Positions 59,256 to 64,000 of a DNA stretch of 64,000 nt are shown here, one piece after another. The notes under the pieces are model-generated. The model saw nothing but the letters and a program-made list of their open reading frames with translations. It made no database searches and was not told the DNA's origin. The position numbers were made by a program, and so were the translations under genes. The stretch is from Daejeonella sp035631395 (GTDB taxonomy: Bacteria > Bacteroidota > Bacteroidia > Sphingobacteriales > Sphingobacteriaceae), in assembly GCA_035631395.1 (NCBI GenBank), contig DASQIU010000045.1, forward strand, positions 16,257-80,256. The letters run 5' to 3'. Within the stretch, counting starts at the first letter, position 1. Each line of letters begins with the position of its first letter.

Positions 59256-61064
59256 TCAGGATTTACCCTGACGAGCTGCCCAGGCATCCATTTTCTTTTC
59301 CAGTATTTCCAGGGGCATACATCCATCCTTTAATAATTCATCGTGGAAATCCGCTAATTTGAATTTGCTGCCCAATTCTTTTTCATATTTATTTCTGAGC
59401 TCCCTTATTTTCATGGCGCCGATTTTATAAGACAGCGCCTGTCCGGGTATGGCCATATAGCGTTCTATCTCCGCGGTGGCGCCCTCTTCCGATATTTGCT
59501 CATTATCCATCATGTATTTGATGGCTTCTTCGCGGCTCATATTTTTAGTATGAATGGCCACGTCTACCACCAGGCGAATTGCCCGGTGCATTTCATCACC
59601 TAAGGCCCCTATATATTGATACGGATCAGTATAAAGCCCTAATTCTTTCCCTAACGACTCACAATATAGTGCATATCCTTCGCCATAGGCGCCGTACCAG
59701 CTAAAGCGCCGGAACTTGGGAAGCTGTGTATTTTCCTGCTGCAAAGAGATTTGATAGTGATGGCCGGGAATCGCTTCGTGCAGGAACAAGGATTCCATGC
59801 CCGAGGTGATATTAAATTTGGTGGCGTCGAGTATCGGAATATAGAATATGCCCGGACGGCTTCCATCCGGCGAGCCCTGGTTATATTCCGCACTGGCTGA
59901 AGCAGCCCGGAAAGCTTCTGTCTGTCTTATTTCAAAAGGTGTTTTTGGGACATGGCTATACATTTTTTTTAGGTTAGGCTCCATTTTTTTATGGATGGCC
60001 TCAAAAGCTGCCAGCACTTCTGCGGGCGTTTTATAAGGCATAAACTTTTTGTCGGTTTTCAGATAGGTGAAAAAAGCCTTCAGATCACCTTTAAATCCCA
60101 CCGCATTTTTTACACTATCCATTTGGCCTCTGATCCTTGCCACCTCGGCAAGTCCTGCCTGGTAAATTTCTTCCGGCGTTTTATTGGTGGTAGTCCAACG
60201 TTTTACCAAGTACAAATATTCCTTAGTGCCGTCCGGCAAAGAGGATAGGCCGGATGTGGAACGGGCTTTCGGCAGGTATTCATTTTTTAGAAAATCGCCC
60301 AATTTCCGGTAGGTGGGCACCACCTGGGTAAGGATCATGTCTTTGTATTCTGCCGTGATCTTTTTTTTATCACCTTCTGAAAAATCTTTCGGGAAATTTT
60401 TGACCGGTTCATAGAATATACTTTTGGCGGGATCGCTCACAACCATACTTTCCATCTGCGGAATTATTTTGATCACCAGGGACTTTGGTAAAACATATCC
60501 CGCAGCCATTCCCTGCTTGAAATTCCCGATAGCTGAATCAGCCCATGCCGAAAAAGCTTTTACCCGGCTCAGCCAGTTATCATAATCTTTTGGATTTTTA
60601 AATGGCTGAAAGCTGGAACCTGAACCTAATTGGCCCATGGTAAGGGGAAGGCCCCAAAATTGCTGAAACGGAATCATCCATGAATTGAATGCAAACCCAT
60701 CCAGTTTCGTCTGCATATCGTAATTAAAAATATCATAGCTGATCTGATTTTGGTCATTCAGTTTATTGCGATCAAATGCTTTTGATTTATCCAGGTAAGA
60801 CTGGTAGAATGATTTCAAAGAATCGCGGAAAGCCTTGGTCTGGTCATTGGGCAGGAGATCATTATAGCGGTTATCGCCTTGCGATGTGGCATCCAGAGGA
60901 AAGAGTTTGGCCTGATCTTCCCAATAGGTATCCAATACCTGCTCGAAGTTTTTGTTGAGGGCAGTTTTATCCTCCATCGTGTTTTTGTTAGAACCATTTT
61001 GATTGCATGATAGCATCGCTGCGAAAATGATCATTAAAAATCCTGCTCTGGTTAAAGTTTTCAT
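59256..61064 (-). CDS. DUF885 lipoprotein, putative metallopeptidase-like
   Basis: From the ATG at 61064 the product is 602 residues. The lipoprotein signal ends with Cys20 (MLSCNQ). A long helical body carries the family hallmark FLHEAIPGHHYQISLQ, an H-E-x5-H-H motif resembling zinc peptidase sites, and EGYALYCESLGKELG. DUF885 proteins are common exported proteins of unproven activity. A frame 47 codons longer exists, but those codons lie in a CGACATG repeat, so the inner start with a proper lipoprotein signal is taken. Confidence 0.88.
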   Translation of the reverse strand: MKTLTRAGFLMIIFAAMLSCNQNGSNKNTMEDKTALNKNFEQVLDTYWEDQAKLFPLDATSQGDNRYNDLLPNDQTKAFRDSLKSFYQSYLDKSKAFDRNKLNDQNQISYDIFNYDMQTKLDGFAFNSWMIPFQQFWGLPLTMGQLGSGSSFQPFKNPKDYDNWLSRVKAFSAWADSAIGNFKQGMAAGYVLPKSLVIKIIPQMESMVVSDPAKSIFYEPVKNFPKDFSEGDKKKITAEYKDMILTQVVPTYRKLGDFLKNEYLPKARSTSGLSSLPDGTKEYLYLVKRWTTTNKTPEEIYQAGLAEVARIRGQMDSVKNAVGFKGDLKAFFTYLKTDKKFMPYKTPAEVLAAFEAIHKKMEPNLKKMYSHVPKTPFEIRQTEAFRAASASAEYNQGSPDGSRPGIFYIPILDATKFNITSGMESLFLHEAIPGHHYQISLQQENTQLPKFRRFSWYGAYGEGYALYCESLGKELGLYTDPYQYIGALGDEMHRAIRLVVDVAIHTKNMSREEAIKYMMDNEQISEEGATAEIERYMAIPGQALSYKIGAMKIRELRNKYEKELGSKFKLADFHDELLKDGCMPLEILEKKMDAWAARQGKS

Positions 61065-61150
61065 ACTGTAAATTATTGAGTTAGGAGTGAAATTGCAAAT
61101 TTGGGGGAGGAGTTTTCTCGATTGCCTCATGAAAAACGTATGCCATCTCC

Positions 61151-61210
61151 GCTGTTCGACATGTTTCTGCAAGGCATGTCGAATACCAGATAAATGGGAT
61201 TTCAAATCCC
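61151..61210. repeat. CGACATG hairpin repeat (copy a)
   Basis: TTCGACATG (61155-61163) pairs with CATGTCGAA (61175-61183), and GGGATTT pairs with AAATCCC (61196-61210). Copy b at 59097-59153 and copy c at 61343-61373 are relatives. Confidence 0.65.
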
Positions 61211-61304
61211 TATAATTAACAGGCTGTTTCTAATTATAAAATTTTGTAATTACCTGCCGGAATAGTAGGCTGCTATTAGAAAAGCCCCTTAAAATTGTCG
61301 GAAT

Positions 61305-61373
61305 AAGTTGGATGTGGATTATAAATCCAACTTATCAATAAGTGCGACATGCCTTCGGAACATGTCAAAACAG
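61305..61373. repeat. CGACATG hairpin repeat (copy c) with a second stem
   Basis: AAGTTGGAT (61305-61313) pairs with ATCCAACTT (61325-61333). GACATG (61346-61351) pairs with CATGTC (61361-61366). It is inverted relative to copy a. The 61065-61470 gap holds these repeats and no gene. Confidence 0.6.
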
Positions 61374-61470
61374 CAAGACGACGACAAAGTACAATTCTAC
61401 TTCCACTATGCCCCGAAACTCATTGCCCTTTAAAAAAACTTAGTGTAACAATGCATACCCGTCAGTTTTG

Positions 61471-61878
61471 CTAAACGCTCAATACCCACCTCACATCAAA
61501 CGCATCGGTAATCTCAATAAGTTTTTGATCACTTTGATCTTGATCCTTATGAAAAGGGTTCTTTTTATTGGATTCCAGTTTTTCAATAAGCTCAGTTCTG
61601 TCGGCCCTTGTTTTGCAGTGCAGGAAAATGGAAATATAGTTGCCGAGTTTCCTTCCCTCGTTGTGTACCAGGTCAGAGCCGTGAATAAGGATATTATCTG
61701 AAAACAATGACCCGCTTACGACCGGCATCTCAGGGTAACCTTGCAGTTCTTTTTCAAAAGTTTCGAATTGCAATGTTCCCCCGAAGCAAGTTTGGTAAAA
61801 CGTGAGCGCTTTTTTACAATTTCCCGAAAATGTGATGAAAATCCCGCTTATTAATTTGTCATTAATATGCCGAGTCAT
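61471..61878 (-). CDS. VOC-family protein (PhnB-like)
   Basis: A 135-residue protein: ISGIFITFSGNCKKALTFYQTCFGGTLQFETFEKELQGYPEMPVVSGSLFSDNILIHGSDL matches the PhnB branch, with the C-terminal half ISIFLHCKTRADRTELIEKLES and FDVRWVLSV. Substrate unknown. It begins 11 bp after the SRPBCC gene, so they are in one transcription unit. Confidence 0.8.
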   Translation of the reverse strand: MTRHINDKLISGIFITFSGNCKKALTFYQTCFGGTLQFETFEKELQGYPEMPVVSGSLFSDNILIHGSDLVHNEGRKLGNYISIFLHCKTRADRTELIEKLESNKKNPFHKDQDQSDQKLIEITDAFDVRWVLSV

Positions 61879-61889
61879 AGTAGAATAAG

Positions 61890-62339
61890 TTAAGCGTCAG
61901 GAATTTCAGGTTCTACCAGCTTCATCAATTTATCCAGCGAGTCCTGCCAACCCAGGTAACACATTTCGGCGGGTATGGCTTCAGGAATTCCTTCTTGCAG
62001 TACCTTAAGTTCTGTCCCGACGGAAACTTTTTTCAACCATATAGAAGTCGTAATTTCTCCGGGTAAATTGGGATCGTCAAACCGATCCACGGCTTTGATA
62101 AATTCATTGGATTTTAATTCAAGGAATTCCCCGCCAAATGAATTTCCGTTCCCGGTACTGAAGTTAATAAAGGTCATTTTGAATTTACCACCTTGCTTAA
62201 AATCCATTTGCTGAACGGTGCAAATGAAGCCATAAGGGGGCAGCCAATTTGAATAGGCTACAGGATCGGCGAATGCCCGAAAAACCTTTTCCGGACTTGC
62301 CTTTATTACCCTGTGTAAGGTGACACTGTTAGTGGCCAT
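61890..62339 (-). CDS. SRPBCC (AHSA1-like) family protein
   Basis: The 149-residue protein has the AHSA1 pattern: TLHRVIKASPEKVFRAFADPVAYSNWLPPYGFICTV at the start, GGKFKMTFINFSTGNGNSFGGEFLELK in the middle, and EMCYLGWQDSLDKLMKLVEPEIP at the end. The fold binds hydrophobic ligands or acts in Hsp90-related systems. It lies just upstream of a VOC gene. Confidence 0.85.
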   Translation of the reverse strand: MATNSVTLHRVIKASPEKVFRAFADPVAYSNWLPPYGFICTVQQMDFKQGGKFKMTFINFSTGNGNSFGGEFLELKSNEFIKAVDRFDDPNLPGEITTSIWLKKVSVGTELKVLQEGIPEAIPAEMCYLGWQDSLDKLMKLVEPEIPDA

Positions 62340-62367
62340 CGTAGTAAAATTTAATGGGTGATTAATT

Positions 62368-62457
62368 TTAGTTCTTTTTACTCTTTGCCTTCTCTTCGTT
62401 CTCCTTTTTCCGGAAGGTTGCGATTTTTGGGATCAACGTTTCAGGCAGCGGATGTGT
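62368..62457 (-). pseudogene. Possible relic of a DUF1801 C terminus
   Basis: With no start codon, 29 codons are open: THPLPETLIPKIATFRKKEN, then EEKAKSKKN and a stop. LP-x2-LI-x-KI-x2-FR-x-KEN is what the end of a DUF1801 (iron chaperone-like) protein looks like. An in-frame TAA directly precedes it. The truncated DUF1801 N terminus lies at 62948-63091, with a complete SRPBCC gene between them. Confidence 0.4.
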
Positions 62458-62492
62458 TTATTTCTTTGTCTTTTTAAGATATCCTTGAAAGG

Positions 62493-62951
62493 CTATTTTT
62501 CACAAAGTTCTTTCAACTTGTCGAGTGCTTTAGGATAAGTTTCGTTCATATAACCTAAAAAATCTTCTGTGGTGTCTAAATCAACAGTAACGGTTGTAGT
62601 CCCATTGTTTTCTTCGAAGGTATAGTTCTCAAATCCGTTTGCCCATTTTTCTACTTCTGGCCCTTCTGTAATTTCCTTATCAGCTTTAAAAAGACCATAA
62701 TGTTGAATAGAAACAAATCGGTTGAGAATGTTTTCAGCTATCCTGGAAACCATACCTCCCTTTTCTCCTTTCTCATCTATTCCAATAAATAGAATTTTAT
62801 TTCCCTTGTCCCAACTTCCTTCATAGGAGGACGTCGGGTTAAACAAAGAAGTCCATTGTTCATAAGTTGTTTTACTGTTAATGCCAAGCATAAAATCATA
62901 TATCCTGGTTACAGGCGCATTGATGCTTACTTTGAATTGTAACTTTTTCAT
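62493..62951 (-). CDS. SRPBCC domain-containing protein
   Basis: The 152-residue protein begins KLQFKVSINAPVTRIYDFMLGINSKTTYEQWTSLFNPTSSYEGSWDKGNKILFIG and contains GGMVSRIAENILNRFVSIQHYGLF and FENYTFEENNGTTTVTVDLDTTEDFLGYMNETYPKALDKLKEL, a normal START/AHSA1 layout. Its ATG overlaps the TGA of the truncated DUF1801 frame (ATGA), so translation may be coupled. Confidence 0.83.
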   Translation of the reverse strand: MKKLQFKVSINAPVTRIYDFMLGINSKTTYEQWTSLFNPTSSYEGSWDKGNKILFIGIDEKGEKGGMVSRIAENILNRFVSIQHYGLFKADKEITEGPEVEKWANGFENYTFEENNGTTTVTVDLDTTEDFLGYMNETYPKALDKLKELCEK

Positions 62952-63091
62952 AAAGCTGGTATTTGATAAAGATGGTTTCCTCCGGGGACTACTTCCTTAA
63001 TGATTTTTCTGATGGTTTGCATTCGGGAAAAAGCCTCACCGGTAAACGCTCCGCGATATTCATCAATTGATTGATAATTCGTTTTGGCCAT
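62948..63091 (-). pseudogene. Truncated DUF1801 gene (47 aa)
   Basis: MAKTNYQSIDEYRGAFTGEAFSRMQTIRKIIKEVVP is the N-terminal third of a DUF1801 protein, which is normally about 115 residues. After QIPAL the frame stops, where intact proteins continue with a longer body. The frame also contains a local duplication, ATGGCCAAAATAACT then ATGGCCAAAACG, that makes an extra upstream start at 63106. Either the gene is broken or a very short form is used. Confidence 0.65.
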
Positions 63092-63473
63092 AGTTATTTT
63101 GGCCATAGTTTTGAATTTTATTGTTGTAGATATAAGACACTGCCAGAATGCCCAACACCACAAGCGGCATCAGCATATAGGCAATGTTTTTGTCGACATA
63201 GGCGTGACTGATAAATGCAAAAATTAAATTAAAGCTTAGTCCTGCATACGCCCATTCCTTTAATTTAACGGGTATCTTCGGAATGGAGATAGCCAATACT
63301 CCCAGTACCTTGCAAACGATGAGTGCATAGGCGAAGTAATCGGGATAACCCAGCGGTTTTGTACCGGCATTTACATACTCAGGTGTAAATAGTACGGTGC
63401 TGAGCGGCAACATACCTTCCCAAAGGATGATGAAAACGGTTGCGGCCCAAAAAATTATTTTAAACTTCTTCAT
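63063..63473 (-). CDS. DoxX-like membrane protein
   Basis: A 136-residue protein with four hydrophobic segments: IIFWAATVFIILWEGMLPL, FAYALIVCKVLGVLAIS, WAYAGLSFNLIFAFISH and AYMLMPLVVLGILAVSYIY. The last turns to NYGQNNYGQNELSIN, which overlaps the start of the DUF1801 frame. DoxX-like proteins of this kind are common beside SRPBCC genes in Bacteroidota; the role is unclear. It begins 21 bp after the next gene. Confidence 0.8.
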   Translation of the reverse strand: MKKFKIIFWAATVFIILWEGMLPLSTVLFTPEYVNAGTKPLGYPDYFAYALIVCKVLGVLAISIPKIPVKLKEWAYAGLSFNLIFAFISHAYVDKNIAYMLMPLVVLGILAVSYIYNNKIQNYGQNNYGQNELSIN

Positions 63474-63494
63474 GATTATAAATGCTAATATTAA

Positions 63495-63914
63495 TTATTT
63501 CGATTCAACATATTTTATGAAACTGTTCAGGATTGCCTGCCAGCCTTGCTTTTGCATTTCAGGAGCATTTTCTGTTTCAGCATCAAATGTGGTGCTGATA
63601 TGAGTTTTGCCATCCTGCCCGGCAAATAAAGTAGTAGCGCTTCTTCCGTCGCCCATGGTGTAAGTAATTTCCTTGTGAAGTTCTACTTTATCATAAGTCC
63701 CCTCAAAGTCGAAACCGAAGCTTCCGTCTTTGGCTTCCATTCTATTCTTGAATTTGCCACCCACCCTCAGGTCATTTTCGCTGCTCGGGGTATGCCAACT
63801 TGGGTCGGCGGTATTCCATTGCATAATGTCGCCCGGAGTATTCCAGGTTTCCCAAACTTTAGCTACTGGTGCATCTGCTGTAGCTTCTACTGTAATTCTT
63901 GTTAATTGTGCCAT
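63495..63914 (-). CDS. SRPBCC family protein
   Basis: The 139-residue protein has the AHSA1-like pattern: TRITVEATADAPVAKVWETWNTPGDIMQWNTADPSWHTPSSENDLRVGGKFKNRMEAKDGSFGFDFEGTYDKVELHKEITYTMGDGR, then THISTTFDAETENAPEMQKQGWQAILNSFIKYVE. It leads a minus-strand run of small genes (SRPBCC, DoxX, DUF1801, SRPBCC) that probably form one unit. Nothing more is visible to 64000. Confidence 0.86.
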   Translation of the reverse strand: MAQLTRITVEATADAPVAKVWETWNTPGDIMQWNTADPSWHTPSSENDLRVGGKFKNRMEAKDGSFGFDFEGTYDKVELHKEITYTMGDGRSATTLFAGQDGKTHISTTFDAETENAPEMQKQGWQAILNSFIKYVESK

Positions 63915-64000
63915 TTTCCTAAAAATTTAAGTCTGCTAGATTTTACAAATCAAAATTAATGTAAGGGGGAGAAAACTGTCCGTTGTGAAAATGACAACGA

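Overview
The window is chromosomal DNA from a Bacteroidota bacterium, most likely of the Sphingobacteriales (Pedobacter-like). The evidence is the recurring Bacteroidota promoter core TAnnTTTG (for example before rpsO, rpe, the tRNA, gltA, dnaB, queE, mnmE and the Fic gene), Bacteroidota-type families (GH92, DUF4468, DUF3347, DUF6526, PD40-OmpA proteins), a fused SpmA-SpmB protein, and low-GC, weak-Shine-Dalgarno genes. No phage, rRNA operon, CRISPR array or intact insertion sequence was seen. Most genes are core housekeeping genes.

Layout. 1-5 kb: the end of ddl, a thioesterase, rpsO-pnp, rpe and tRNA-Arg(UCU). 5-12.5 kb: a DODA-type dioxygenase, a Crp/Fnr regulator, SpmAB, an M14 carboxypeptidase and a large S9 peptidase. 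12.7-16.2 kb: pyrG-yidC. 16.4-24 kb: two small proteins, an RhlE-like helicase, an aldose-epimerase-like protein, a methyltransferase with a GH92 mannosidase, and small envelope proteins. 24-31 kb: htpG, a DUF892-like protein, a DUF3347 lipoprotein, gltA and dnaB. 31-37.4 kb: rlmB, mannose-1-phosphate guanylyltransferase, kdsD, recQ, a small membrane protein and kdsA (GDP-mannose and Kdo supply for the cell surface). 37.5-42.3 kb: two VOC proteins, DUF6526, an OmpA/PD40 envelope protein, a dienelactone hydrolase and queE. 42.4-45.4 kb: an accessory patch with a GIY-YIG protein, two orphan genes with long structured spacers, and a PIN/DUF6364 toxin-antitoxin pair. 45.5-54.9 kb: a SnoaL-like protein, lepA-folD-glycosyltransferase, DUF4468, two MFS transporters and an exo/endonuclease-like protein. 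55.3-59.1 kb: mnmE, then a Fic protein, a second copy of the last 54 codons of mnmE, and a HEPN-like protein. 59.2-64 kb: a DUF885 lipoprotein and a cluster of small VOC/SRPBCC/DoxX proteins containing a broken DUF1801 gene.

The strongest unusual signal is at mnmE. The gene's final 165 bp are repeated, about 90% identical and mostly different at synonymous sites, 1.3 kb downstream, on the far side of a Fic gene. This is the footprint expected if DNA integrated at the 3' end of mnmE and displaced the original gene end. The last bases match, from memory, the kind of site used by SGI1-type islands at trmE. The Fic gene carries three copies of one 11-12 bp sequence around its promoter and has a winged-helix-like C terminus, which suggests self-regulation; a HEPN (R-x4-H) gene follows. 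No integrase is present.

The second theme is intergenic repeats: a composite A-B-C module family scattered through the first 24 kb, a 101-bp palindromic element with an 11-bp terminal inverted repeat present in two opposed copies around a DUF4468 gene, a 108-bp tandem duplication able to form hairpins, long TTTAG-rich hairpins on both sides of one gene, and CGACATG hairpins near 59 and 61 kb. Several overlong reading frames exist only because a start codon falls inside such a repeat, so the starts of the M14 and DUF885 genes were moved inward.
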